Below, one piece after another: positions 1-11,800 of a stretch of DNA of 64,000 bases; positions within the stretch are counted from its first letter, which is position 1; the number at the start of each line of letters is the position of its first letter. The stretch is from contig JAULSN010000005.1 in assembly GCA_033439765.1 (NCBI GenBank), positions 3,053,001-3,117,000 of the forward strand, read 5' to 3'. Below the pieces are notes generated by a model. It was not told where the DNA came from and searched no databases. It saw nothing but the letters and a program-made list of their open reading frames with translations. The position numbers and the translations under genes are program-made. Source of the DNA: Lasiosphaeria ovina (taxonomy: Eukaryota; Ascomycota; Sordariomycetes; Sordariales; Lasiosphaeriaceae).

Positions 1-1853
1 GAGACACCCCACGCCACTGATACCGACGCGCCAGAGAAGACGGCCGAGGAGAAGGATAAAGAAAACATGCCGGCCCCCAGCGCTCTCACGGACGGTCAGA
101 AGAGCAAGGGGGCGTCCAAGGCTAAGGTGTATACTGTTGTACTACACCCTACCCAGCAGAGTTTGCATATGGATTTGGCCATCAAAGCAAGCACGCCGCG
201 CGGAGCATCAGACGGCCGCGATGGAAATGCCCCCCCTCCAACCCCCCACGGTGTACCGCCAACACCTACTGCCGCGAGCATGCCACCACCGGCCAAGAAG
301 CAGAAGCGAGAACGAATGGAGCTGGATGCTAGCAACATATATGCGGCGGAAGCGCAGATATTACTGGCAACAACTGCGCCGCTGGATCTAGAGCCTACCA
401 AGAACGCTGAAGAGACCATCGCGAAACTTGAGAAGCTCGCACACCCTGACTATTCACACAAGCCGCCTCAGCCCAAAATCCGGAAGAGAACTGTTGCAGA
501 GGTTGCGGCCGACGAGGCACTGGCTGCCGAGCAAGAGCGGTACATGCTGGCACTTGACGAGCGCCTATCCTCCAAGTTCGTCCGGTCCCAGGCAGGGGGC
601 AATGGCGCTGACGGGGATGGCCAGTCTGGAGGATCCACTTGGGAGCCCCGGTTTGAGCGATTCAAGCTCATTGCAGACATCAAGAGAGAACATGCAGAGA
701 AGAAGGAGCAAGAGAAGATTAAACAACAAGAAAACGAACGGCGAGTGGCGCTACAGAAGCAGCAGTCCGAACAGCAAGCGGCAGCTCAGGCGGCAGCGCA
801 GGCGGCAGCGCAGCAGCAGAGACAGGCGGAGCAAGAGCGCCAGAGACGAGAGATGGCCCTCCGCGAGCAGCAGCGCTTGGCGGCTAGTGCGCGAGCAGCA
901 CATGCTCAGCAAGCTCAGCAAGCTCAAGTTCAGGCCCAAGCACAACAGCAGGCTCAGGCTCAGGCACAAGCACAGCAGCAGGCTCAGGCCCAGGCCCAGC
1001 AACACGCTCAGGCTCAAGCTCAAATCCACCAAGCACAGGCACAGGCACAACAACAGGCCCAGGCCCAGCAAGCCCACCAGGCTCAGGTACAGGCCCAGGC
1101 TCAGGCCCAGGCTCAGGCACACCAAAATGCGAATGGATCGAACATAGGCCAGACTCACCATGTCAACGGTGCGCAAAACAGCCCGCTAGCCAACGGAATA
1201 CCCAATGGATTGCCCACGAGCATGGCGCCTCAGGCACAGGGGCGATTCCCTCAAGTTTCCCAGGCGCAGGTCTCGTCGCCAATCGTGCGGCAGAACACGC
1301 CTCAGACGGCGTCGTCTCCCATGGTGCATGGCGTTCCCATGCAGCATTCGAATTCAAACATGGGTGGAAGCCCTCCGAGACCTTCATCCGTCGTCCAAGC
1401 CCACGGCATGTCTGTGCCTATGGCTGCTAGCATGTCGGCTCGGGGAAGCCAGCAGAGCCATCCGGGCGGGACCCCCAGGGTCCGCAACGCGACCCCTAAC
1501 ACGGCAGTCGGAGCGCAAGTCGGAACCCCTATTACACGTCCGCAGCTGGTGGCTACACCACGCATGACGCAGGCAAGCCCACCACCTGGCGCCATGACAC
1601 AAGCCCAACAAGTGGGACAGGCCATGTTGTTGCACAACCAAGGCATGCCCCAGATCGCCAGCCAGAACTTCTCAAACGCGCAGTTGATCGCGCATCAGCA
1701 GCGTATGATGCAGCAGCGGATACAGTTGCAATCCATGCAAGCAAACGGGCTTATGAACAACCCGGCTGGTAATATGGCTCTCCAACAGCAGCAATTGATG
1801 CAGCAACGGCTCCTGCAGCAGCAGATGCAGCATCACCAGCAACAACAGCAGGC

Positions 1854-1903
<50 letters not shown>

Positions 1904-2484
1904 CGCAACAACAGCAGCAGCAGCAGCGCGGCCAAATGATGAACGCTCAGCTGGCACAGCAGTATTCGCAACAGCTCAGCACCATGCAGAATAACATGCA
2001 GCAACAGGCGCACGTGGGTCAGCTGCAGAATCTCCAGCGACAGCTTGCTGCTCAGGGGCAGACCATGATGGGCGGCGCTATGAACCCGTCACAGATGGCG
2101 GCCATGCAGTTGCAGCTGCAGCAAGTCCAGCAGCAGCAGCAGGCGCAGCAGCATCAAGTGCAACAGCAAGCACAGCAGCAACACCAACAGCAGCAGATGC
2201 AGCAGCAGATGCTGATGAACCCTGTCGTACAACAGCAAATCCGGAACCAGTTTAGCGCCATCTACACCAAGAGCCTTCCCAACTTTGCTGAACGGTATGG
2301 CGGAGCCCACAATATCCCGCAGGACATGCTGGAGACTTTTAAAAAAAGTTGCCAGGTGCAAGCGAGAACTGTGGTGCTGAACGCGATCTCGGCTAGAAAC
2401 AATCAGGCCCTTCAGATGCAGCAGCAGCAGCAGGCGCAGCAGCAGCAAGCAGCGATGCAAGGGATGATGCCCCAGGGCATGTAA
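1..2484 (+). CDS. spt20: Spt20 subunit of the SAGA complex (3' part, 5'-truncated by window edge)
   Basis: The frame is open from base 1, so the gene begins upstream; 827 residues are visible. Spt20 is a structural subunit of the SAGA histone acetyltransferase coactivator in the nucleus. The family is recognised from the block [19 protein letters not shown] (visible residues about 45-63), the [20 protein letters not shown] stretch (about 100-120), and the charged [21 protein letters not shown] block. These are followed by a long low-complexity tail rich in Gln-Ala and poly-Gln that includes a pure CAG run. A final short ordered segment ([18 protein letters not shown]) precedes the stop. The N-terminal Spt20 domain lies outside the window. 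The Gln-rich tail matches known fungal Spt20 proteins; identity rests on remembered family pattern, not on an alignment. Confidence 0.85.
903..1128 (+). repeat. Gln-Ala coding repeat in spt20
   Basis: A six-base-type repeat of CAG/CAA and GCT/GCC/GCA codons encodes an almost uninterrupted Q-A alternation, with occasional His and Val. It is in frame and adds no stop codon. Confidence 0.9.
1855..1902 (+). repeat. (CAG)16 microsatellite in spt20
   Basis: Sixteen pure CAG codons in a row encode poly-Gln inside the Gln-rich tail. A perfect trinucleotide run of this size is expected to vary in length between strains. Confidence 0.95.
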
Positions 2485-3815
2485 GGCGTGCCCTGCTGGA
2501 AGGGGAGTGCGTGTCTTGTCAAACCGCCTGGTGTTTGGGTGTGGCATTGTCGGGAGTTGAATGCCCGTGGCAAACCATCGAGTACATTCAGAGTGTCAGA
2601 TTATGTTTATCCTTTTCTTCCCTTTTTCCCTCTTTCCTTTCTTGTGTTTTTATTTTTATCTTTCATCTTTTCTTGGAAAGGCGTTGATTTGGGGAGGCAT
2701 CATTCGGCTTATCGTGGGACTGTTCTGTCATCAAACTGGCCGTGAGTTCTTGTGCTTTCCTGAAGCTTTTTTTATATACCCCGGGCAAAATGGTGTCCAA
2801 AACACTGGGAGGGAGTTGGCCACTTTGATTGCTTAGGAATCGGTAATGACGCTATGGGATGGTTGGGGCTTTTGCGTCGTGAGTTTAACTGAACCCGCAG
2901 TCGAGCTGTTTGGCGAGGTGGGGAGGGAGGCATGCATATGGATGATAGGAGTGCGGAAGGCATGTCTATCATGGGGCGTAGAGCTACGTAGGGCCAAGGC
3001 AGCACTCCGTACTTCATGTATCAAATGATAATAACGTTATTTATATTTCCCCCCCTCTGGTAAACATGAGTCGCCTCCTGTAGGCTATGGGGGACTGGTG
3101 TTGTGTTGTTGTGACCTGTTTTCGAGGATGTGAAAAGGGGGAAATGGCGGAGGTCACATGACTCTTCACGTGGATGGCGCTGTTCCCGCCAAGACTGCCA
3201 GGGGGGCGGCAGGTTTGAGTCCAATGACGGAATAGCCTGATCCTGTGGTTCACTTGTCGAGCAGCAAACGCCAGCGAAGCCACACCTTGGCCCCGGAGCT
3301 TCGGAGCAGATCCATCACGTCCAACACGGTGCACGTGTGTCGCCAGTAGCTCACCGAGTTCTTTGTTGCGTATCCAGCTATCTATCATATTCTGCAGCCC
3401 TCCTTTTATTTTTGGGGCCTTCTTTTCTCCCGGTCGTACGAAGTACCGGCTGCTTGTTTCAGCTACGTCAGTTAGCTACTGCTGCTGCTGCTGCGGACCT
3501 TTGGCCGCCACGAGCCAACCAACATTCGGCCATTTTATTTCGTCCACCCCATCCAGCCGTCGCCCTCGCCGTCGCAGTCACCCTCCACGGTCTAGCTCGA
3601 GCTTCTCTTCTTCGCCGCCGCATCCAGCTGTTGCGCAAGCGTGAAGACGGCTTGGCATCCTATACACGCCAGCCATCCGCACTTGCAGCTAGCCTAGGTG
3701 TCTGGGGCGAATCCCTTCTTCCTCGTCTCTTGGGACCTTGCTGCCCGTCGGCCTCACCCGTCCCATTCCTACATCTAGATACCTACTACACACACGCGCG
3801 CGCAGGCACAGCACA
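2485..3815. other. Intergenic: spt20 3' region and atg27 promoter
   Basis: No supported coding sequence. The first few hundred bases are T-rich, as expected of a 3' untranslated region. The part before atg27 is pyrimidine-rich with CACACACGCG just before the start codon, as in fungal leaders. Confidence 0.7.
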
Positions 3816-5023
3816 ATGTCGGCACCGACAAGGAGAAGAGAGCAGCTGCGCCGGCAGCCTGCCTCGCGCACGTCGCTGCGTCACCTGCTGTGGGCTGTTG
3901 CTGCAGCTGCCACAGCGCCCGTCGCCTCGGCCACGGCGCTCGACTGCAAGAAAGTTGTCGTCGACGGCCAGACATTCGACTTTGGCAAGCTGGCGGGGCC
4001 GCACACGGTCGTCACTACGGAATCAAAGCCGCCGAGCTACTACAACACGACGTACACGCTCGACATTTGCGCGCCGCTGAAGCGCAAGGACAAGGTCGAG
4101 AAGGACTTTGAGTGCCCCGAGGGGTCGCGGGGTGGGTGTTTCCCATGTCTTACTGTGCTGAACTATAGACAGAGTGTCTGTTGGCTAACCGGCAATGATT
4201 TCCCAGTCTGCGCCATCGTACATCACTGGAACGCGGACAAGAAGGCAGACGAGGTCGAGCAGGTGATACCCATAGCCGGCGGCAGCGCGGGCGGCGACTA
4301 CGAGAGCTGGGAGGCGAAGCGGCTGCAGCCGACAGGGGGCGAAGGAGGGAGCAGCGACAGCCAGGACAAGGACAAGGGCGTGCAGATCACGCTCAAGGGC
4401 GCCGCCCTGTACCAGCAGCGCGAGCAGCTGGCCGTCGTCGACTTCCGGTGCAGCCCCAAGCTCGACGGCACCGAGGGCGAGTGGGAGTCGGAGGACGAGT
4501 ACGTCAAGCCCAGCGCGGACAATGGCGGCGACGACAAGGACAAGGACCAGAAGCCCCCCACGGGCGGCGGCGGCGAGCCCGAGAAGCAGCGCAAAAAGGA
4601 CGGCGCCGCCCTCATCTGGGATGGCTACAAGCGCTCGGCCGACGACAAGACGGACACGCTGTACCTGACGTGGTACTCCAAATACGCGTGCGAAGCCATA
4701 GGGGAGGGGCCGGGCCAGGAGAGCAGCCACTGGGGCCTGTTTACGTGGCTGGTCGTGCTGTGAGATTTTTTTTCTTTTCGCCCCTCCCGAGAGTGAATAC
4801 CTGCTGACCATGTTTTCAATGTCCCAGTGTCTTTCTCGCCATCGCGACATACCTCATCTTCGGCTCGTGGCTCAACTACAACCGCTACGGCGCGCGCGGG
4901 TGGGACCTGCTCCCGCACGGCGACGCCATCCGCGACATTCCCTGGCTGCTCAAGGACTGGACGCGCCGCGTGCTCAACACGGTGCAGAGCAGCGGGAGCA
5001 GGGGCGGCTACTCGGCCGTCTAG
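3816..5023 (+). CDS. atg27: Autophagy-related protein 27 (type I membrane protein)
   Basis: Three exons, 3816-4131, 4207-4759 and 4828-5023, give 354 residues. Atg27 is a single-pass membrane protein cycling between Golgi, endosomes, vacuole and the Atg9 vesicle pool, and it supports autophagosome formation. Seen here: a hydrophobic signal segment (about residues 21-41); a lumenal MRH-like domain beginning ALDCKK with the family blocks FDFGKLAGPHTV and YTLDICAPLK and, after splicing, CPEGSRVCAIVHHW; an Asp/Lys-rich linker; one transmembrane helix (about 284-304, TWLVVLVFLAIATYLIFGSW); and the cytosolic tail NYNRYGARGWDLLPHGD ending GGYSAV. Both introns restore family blocks exactly: donor GTGGGT with branch CTAAC, and donor GTGAGA with branch CTGAC. 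The start has a good context (cacaATGT). Intron 1 is 75 nt with no in-frame stop. Confidence 0.9.
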
Positions 5024-6750
5024 GAAGAGGTCTGCACCCCCGCCGCGGCCGGCAGCGAGCTGAGCCACCGCCCTTGGGGGCTGGACGGGGAGGCGGCGGG
5101 ACGGTCTGACCCTGGCCGTGACTCGCTGCTCGAGTTTTGGGCTGTGAGGGACTAGGGAAAGACAGGCATGCAGGCAGGCAGAAATAAAGAGGAAGGAAGA
5201 GAAGAGAAGAGCATTGCATGCGTGCGTTCATTATCATCCATACCATAGACGGTTTCAACCTGTTTTCTTTATCAGGGGGCGTGTGTGTGTGTGTAAGAGG
5301 AGAGAGTGGGTAGGATGGGGTGTGGTGGATGGTTGTGAAGCAAGGCGCTTTTAATTCCCTTATTGTCGCTAAACTTGCTGTCTTGCGCATGTGTGTTTTT
5401 AGGGTCCTATGTCCTGGTCGAGTGGTGTCTCTTGCGTGGTGTTGTTGTTGTTGTTCTCATTAATTAGGATGGGACGGCCGGGGTGGGATGGGATGGATGG
5501 ATGGATGGCGTGCTGCAGAATGGCGTTTTCAGGGTATTGTTTTTTTTAGTGTTTTTAATAGTTGTTTTGTTTTTGGCTCTTTTGGCTCTTGTTACTGGTA
5601 CTGGTAGTGTTACTGTTACTGTTACTGTTACTGCTGCTGTTGCGGTTGGTGGCCTCTCTTTTTGCGTTGTGTGTGTTGCTGTTGCTACCTATTTACCTAG
5701 ACTACAAATAAGTGAGGTAACTAAGGCAAGTAGGTAGGTAGGTAGGTAGGTAGGTAGGTAGGTAGGTAGGTAGGTAGGTAGTAGGTATCTTGAGATGTTG
5801 TACTGTACTGTTGCGTCTTTGACTACGTCAACTACAGATCTTGTTACTGCCGCCTTGGCCTGGCCTGGCTGTCGAGTTGTCTATTGAGTAGTCCTTCCTG
5901 ATAGTTGGGGTTTGTTTCGGGAGGTTACTGTTTTGGGAGGGTTGCTGCTTCGAGATGTGCTAGCCACTGAACCTCATCCCTATGTGGGTTCATGTGATTT
6001 TGAGCTCTTGACGGATTAGATGGGAAAAAATAGCAAGGGTTGTTTCTTATTTTCTAGTTTTCTAGCTTTCTAGTTTTCTAGTTTTCTAGTTTTCTTGCAT
6101 TTCAAGAGTGATCAGTTCTTGGGTATTGTTTTGTGTTTCAATTGATTCTCCTGATCTGTTGATTCTCTAAGCTGGCCCTGACTCTGTTGCGGCTCGGACT
6201 GTGTCTGCTGACTGACGCTGTCACATGTTAAGCTAGTCTGGAGGGACTGGGGAATGCTTAGCAAGATTCTCTTGCTCAACCAGCTCCTTCAGTATTCAAT
6301 TTCAGAATCCGACGTCTTTCGACATATGCTGAAATGTAATGCACACAATCGCGTTTCAGCATTTCATGTCTCTAATTGTGATTATAGTGAGTAAAAAAAA
6401 AGAAAAAAATCGGCTCGCGGGAAGTGCGCCCAAGGTGGGCCGAGGTAGTCCGCCCCCCCGGGTCGGCCAAGGCCGCCTCCACTTGCCGTGCCTTGCCACT
6501 ACTGCCGCCGCACTTATACATCGACTGCTGACCTGAGACCTGACCTCACCTCACCTCACCCAACACAACACATCGCATTCATTCTCACTGCAAAACGGCT
6601 GCAGAATTAACTCGGATAAGTACCAACACGACACAGTTGGATATTAACGTAGCCTCGCCATTTCCGGGTTGACAAGACCAGCAGCCGAGGTCTGTCTGTC
6701 TGTCTGAGGTGCGCAGAGTGACAGAGACGAGACACACACAAACACACATC
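5024..6750. other. Intergenic, microsatellite-rich
   Basis: No supported gene. It contains a long TAGG tetranucleotide run, short GTTACT and GTTGTT repeats (about 5450-5650), and TCTAGTTT-type tandem copies near 6053-6095. The last 200 bases are the probable promoter and leader of the enoyl-CoA isomerase gene. Confidence 0.7.
5730..5786. repeat. (TAGG)n tetranucleotide microsatellite
   Basis: About thirteen consecutive TAGG units with one slip near the 3' end. Shorter copies of the same motif recur elsewhere in the window, for example near 16710, 30010 and 63700. Confidence 0.95.
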
Positions 6751-7677
6751 ATGTCGCAACAGCAACCACCCCCCTCCTCGCCGCCGGCGCTCTTCACCAT
6801 CCCCATCGAGCCGCTGGGCGACCGCTACCCGGCGGGGACGGTCGTGTGCACGGAGCCGGCGCCGGCCGTGTACGTGCTGACCATCACGGTCGGCGCCGAC
6901 AACCGGCTAACAACACCAACGTGCCGTGCGCTGCTGGCGGCCCTCGACACGCTCGAGTTCGGCGGCTTCGCCCCGGGTGTTGTTGTGACTACCAGCGGGA
7001 TCGCAAAGTTCTACTCTAACGGCCTCGACCTCGAGCACGCCCTCTCCACCGAGGGATTTACTCCTGACGTGCTCTACCCCCTGTTTGCCCGGTTTCTGAC
7101 GTGAGTTTTTTCTTGTCTTTTGTCTAATAACAGTTTAAACTGAACTAGCATGAACAGCTTCCCCATGCCAACGGTCGCGCTGCTCAACGGCCACGCCTTC
7201 GCGGGCGGGCTGATGCTGGCCATGCACCACGACTACCGCGTGATGAACCCGGCGCGGGGGTACTGCTGCATCAACGAGCTCGAGTTCGGGGTGCCGCTGA
7301 AAGCCGGCATGAGCGCCATCTTCCGGCTCAAGACGAGCGCGGCGACCTACCGCACGCTGGTGCTCGAGGCGCGGCGCTTCGGCGGGCCGGCGGCGCTCGA
7401 CGCCGGGCTCGTCGACGCGCTGGGCGGGCTCGACGCCCTGCTGGCGTTCGTCGCCGCGAGGGGGTTGACGACCAAGGCCAAGACGGGCGTCTACGGCCTG
7501 CTCAAGGCCGAGATGTACCGCGAGAGTGTCGACCTGCTCGGCGCCGCCGCGCACGCCCGCGACGAGCTGCGCGAGCAGGAAGCCGCAAAGGCCTACGACG
7601 CCCGCCGTGATCTCGGTGAGCGCACCGCCCGCGACGTCTTGAGGAAAGGTGGCAAGGCGCCGGTGGCTAAGCTGTGA
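6751..7677 (+). CDS. Peroxisomal enoyl-CoA isomerase/hydratase family protein (ECI-like)
   Basis: Two exons, 6751-7100 and 7149-7677, give 292 residues. It belongs to the crotonase superfamily, whose members isomerise or hydrate enoyl-CoA during beta-oxidation of unsaturated fatty acids. Seen here: FYSNGLDLE (about 87-95), the typical isomerase form of the CoA-binding and oxyanion loop; the second oxyanion block VALLNGHAFAGGLMLA; and CCINELEFGVPLKAGM, whose NE-LEFG acid position (about residue 159) corresponds to the catalytic glutamate of delta3,delta2-enoyl-CoA isomerases. The protein ends in AKL, a peroxisomal targeting signal type 1. The 48-nt intron has donor GTGAGT, branch CTAATAAC and acceptor TAG; the upstream CAG acceptor would give an immediate stop. 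Isomerase versus hydratase cannot be settled from sequence alone. Confidence 0.85.
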
Positions 7678-8895
7678 TGGGATGCTGTTTTGCTGCTGCT
7701 GTGGGATGGTTTTCTCTTTTTATAGCATTCTTATATAAATATTGTTTACGCAAGTACCCTTCTGCGTAGGTAGCATTGATGTCGTGTTTTTCGTTTATTT
7801 CTGTTACAGAACCGGAGTGAGGATGATGTATATTACACCGCTACGCACATCACGCAAGGCCATTCCTTGAAGAAGAAGAGAAAAAAAAGAAAAAAAAAGA
7901 CACATCACCTGTTACTTTCTCGTTTTTGTCTACCTACCTGCTCACCCTCCCGCACTTCCCCGTCTCTGTCTCGCAAACACTCCAAATTCTCATCCAAGAG
8001 AGAATACCCATACATGCGTAGCCTGGGATTCGGCTCCAGAAGTGGCAGAATGAATGAAATACCCCATGGCTACAGTCTTTTGGGTTCGTCTCACCAAGCA
8101 TCCAGACAACGCCCTCCTCTCCCCGCCCCGTTCCGTTCAGTTATAAAAAGGCCTGGCTGGTGAATCGTCATGAATTTCATCAAACCTAGATAGGTAGTCA
8201 GGTGCACTCCTTTTCCTCTCCTGTCCCGTCCGTCCTTGTTTCTGCCATTCTTCAAGGACACATCACCCATCTTCAATCCTATCTCGCCTCTCGCACACCC
8301 AAGACTCTGCCTCTGCCTGTCTCTGCTTCACAAGCTAGGAAATAAACAAGCCCCCCCCCCTTCCCCCCAAACACCCCCGAATTTGCATCACAGCACATAA
8401 CAAAACACGACCAAATCCCAACACCAAAGAAGAAGAAAAACATCACCAAAACAGAAAAAACAACACCCGAAGAAAGTAAAATGAAAAGGAAAAAGAAATT
8501 GGCTGGGTATGTCACTAAACTAAACTGGCAGCTATAACCGAGTTCCCGCAAAACACTGCCTGCTTTCCGCAAAAGCCCCCAGTTCCTTCTAGAATGGCAG
8601 TAGTTCCATAACATCATAACGCCCCTTACACACAAACCGCCCCCACCCCGACCCCTTTGCCATACTCTGACAAAAACAAACATGGGGAATTAAACCAGAA
8701 GCGCAAAAAGAGTTCCGCATGACTTTTCGCCCCTACAGGTGGGTAACGTGGAAGAAAAAGCAAAGCAAATTTCGCGAAAAAGAAAATCATCGCCAAAAAC
8801 ACAAACAGTTGCCTAGAACCCAAACTTTGGTCCATAACCGTGACTGCACATCAGGCAGTAGTTACGCCTGTATTCATCATCGTCGAGCAAGTCCG
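7678..8895. other. Intergenic between convergent genes
   Basis: It separates the 3' ends of the ECI-like gene (+) and kcs1 (-). It holds A-rich and C-rich homopolymers, for example a C run near 8350, consistent with two facing 3' untranslated regions. No gene is supported. Confidence 0.7.
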
Positions 8896-11800
8896 TCAGT
8901 CGCTCACACACTCGTCATCCTCCGGCTCGTCCACGCTGGCGCCATCAAACGCTCCAGCTCCGCTGCGCGACTGGGCGCCGACCATGCCTATCTCGGCCCT
9001 CGTGTCGCGCTGGATCTTGAGAAAGTACTTGCGCAGGCTGCGGAGGCCACGCAGGAAGCCGCAGTCGGGCTCGTTAGGGTGCTTGGGCGGGCACGAGCGG
9101 TGGTCGCCGAGGTCGCCGGCCGTGACGCAGTTTGCAAAGTCGGCTATTTTGAAGTCGATCTCGCGGGGGTTCTTGCGCGTGCGGCGCGGCGCCTCCTCCG
9201 TGTCCGTCGCAAAGTCGGTCGTCGAGTCGTCCACGGCCGTGTCGTAGTCCTCGGACGTGTCGCCGTCATAGAACATCAGCAGGCTCGCCGCGTAGAAGCG
9301 GTAGCCGCGCAGGCGGCCGATGATAACCTCGAGGAGATCGAGCTTGTGCAGTACGGTAGGGATATGACGGAGGATGCTGGACCGGTCGGCGCCATCGTAC
9401 AGGAACCTCGTGAGCGCCTCCTGGAATTCCCGACCCTTCTTGAGATCTCGCCCGTAGTACTTGTCTCTGAACTCGTAGCTTTGCGTCTTCACGCCCCAAA
9501 CCTGGAGACCGCAGACGCGAACACCCAATTCGCGCGATGTCGTCTTGGCACACTTGCCTTGCTGCGATTTCTGCTTCTTCGGGCTCGCATCCACGCCGTA
9601 CTGTCTGGTGCCCATCTTCAGGTCCATGATGCACGGCCGCTTCATGCCAGCAGTAAGGTCCTCGAGAAGCAGGAAATACTCGACGCGCGAGTCTCGCTGG
9701 GTCTGGGCCTCTTTGGGGTTGACGGGGCGTGGAATCCTCTTGAACTCTGACGTCGGGCTCGGAAGGCCCGAAGTGGCGGCCGAAGACATCACCGACAAGT
9801 TTGCATCGGGGAGCAAATTGCCATTTCCCTCGTTCTGTGCCGGCTCGAGCTCGGGCTCGGAGCCAACCGAGAGTGCATCCTGTAGAGCCTTGAGTTTTTT
9901 ATCTTCCCTCTTTCCCTTGCAGCCAGCATCGTCTGCTTCGGCGTAGTATCTAAGGTCGCCACGGGCGTCTCTGACGTCCTTTGGCTTCCTGCGGAGGCCA
10001 GTCCCGGAGTACCGACGCTTCTTCTTCTGCGCGGGAGATGCGTCTCCGAGAATCTCGGGTTCGGGCGCGCTAGTTCCCGTCACATCCACAGGTGCCGGCT
10101 CATCATCATCCTCGCAAAAAACACTTACTTGGCCAAGATCGCTCACGCTTTGCGCCATGGAGCTGACTTTGAGGGGGCTGGGCGGCTCACCCACGGTGCC
10201 AAAGGCTCGAGCTTGCTTGTCGTGCGAGTCCATCAAGCTCGGATCCGATCCAGTCGACCGGAGTGCCTGCTGAAGAGTTCGGGGCAAGGGACGCTGGTGG
10301 CCCTTTTTATGCCGATGGATCGCGATAGGCTGCATGAGAAAAGCATCGTTGAAGACTTCGTTCCGGAGTCTCTTGTTCACCGTGGTTGCCCCCCAGCTGT
10401 TGGCATGGCGGTCCTGAAGGGCAGGGCGTGCCAAATCGGCTCGTCCGCTAGCGCTAGAGCCGTTATGCCCTCCCGTGTCAGGCTCTTGGGCGAATGCAGA
10501 CGGGCTTCTGAAGCGACCCGACGGGCTGGATCCGCCCGGCGACGGCTGCAGGAGGTTCCGAGGCAGGATATGCTGGTTATCCACAAAGGTAACTGTCGGG
10601 ATCTGGCCTGGAGACGGTTGGAGCGACTGGCTTATGACTCTTTGATGAGTGCTTGATGCCTGGGCGTCCTGCGGTTTCTGCGCGGCTTCATCCCGCGCAG
10701 TCTCGTTGCGCTTCGCATCGACGCCGGACTCGGGCTGACCGACCTGGTGCCGCTCCAAGGCCGCGCCATCGTTTTGCTTTAGGGTAGACTTGCGCCGCGG
10801 CTGCTTCTGGAAGGTGACATTCAAAACCCCAATGTACCTGGCGGAGGGTAGGGCCTCGTTAGCAATGTTCGCCGCCGGCCGAAAGAAAGGCGAAGAGAGA
10901 CTAGGCTAGCATGAACATACCTTGGCAAAAAAGCCAACAGGTCGCGATGGTATTTTTCCACCTTTTCATAGAACTCATTTTCTCGGTTGTTCAGTTGTTT
11001 ACAGACAGCGCGCCGAGAAAACCGCCACAGGGTGGTATGCCCCCCCACTTGATGCTTGTAGGGGATCAGCTCGATTGCCTCCAGCGGCTGCTTCGGCGCC
11101 CACTGATGCTCGTGGACGTTATCTTCATGATATTGGGGCAACGGACGCGTGGGCTTGGGAGGATAAGCGGTAGGGTCACTTTCATCGGCAATTGCAGAAC
11201 CATCGACTTGGCTGGAGTCTACTTTTGGAGATACATGGGAGCTGTCGGTGGGCTCCGGCCGAGGCAGCCTCTCATAGTCGGCATTCTGGACTTGATTAAC
11301 CTCAGGCTCACCAGCTTTAACAAGCCAATCATCCGCTCGCGAAACCGTCCTCGGTGCGGGGGTTGATCTTGGGGGCACGCCAGGGATCGCGGCATGGTCT
11401 TGCGATTGCTCGAGGCCCTGATGCGGCAAGAAAACCGCAGACGAGATCTTCTCCTCGCCAGATTCATCGCCTTCCTCAGCACACTCTCCAAGCCCAGCGC
11501 TGTCATTCGAATTCCGCCGTGCCTCCGACCCCAAGTCCGCATCATCCTCACCAAACTCGGTCGCTTGACGATCTAGACAAGGGGGCTCGGCATCCGGCAC
11601 AGCATGGTGAGCAGTGACATCTCGGGCCGGAGCTGGGCCGCGCCTGGAAGAAAAGGAATCTTGCTGCGAGTCACTGGCGGAACGTGCCTCGGGGGTACGC
11701 ACAGTGAATGCGCGCGCTTGGCCATGGTTATTAGTGGCCAAGGACCTGTCTTCGTGAGCCGTAAAGGTGCGTGTTTTGACTCCTTCGCCGCCCCCGGATT

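Noticed and set aside
751..1176. Leu-rich minus-strand frame opposite the Gln-Ala repeat
   Set aside because: Antisense of CAG/GCT repeats always gives Leu/Ser/Ala-rich frames; no start context or domain.
4185..4850. Long minus-strand open frame opposite atg27
   Set aside because: It is the GC-rich shadow of the spliced atg27 gene, whose family blocks and introns are clear on the plus strand.
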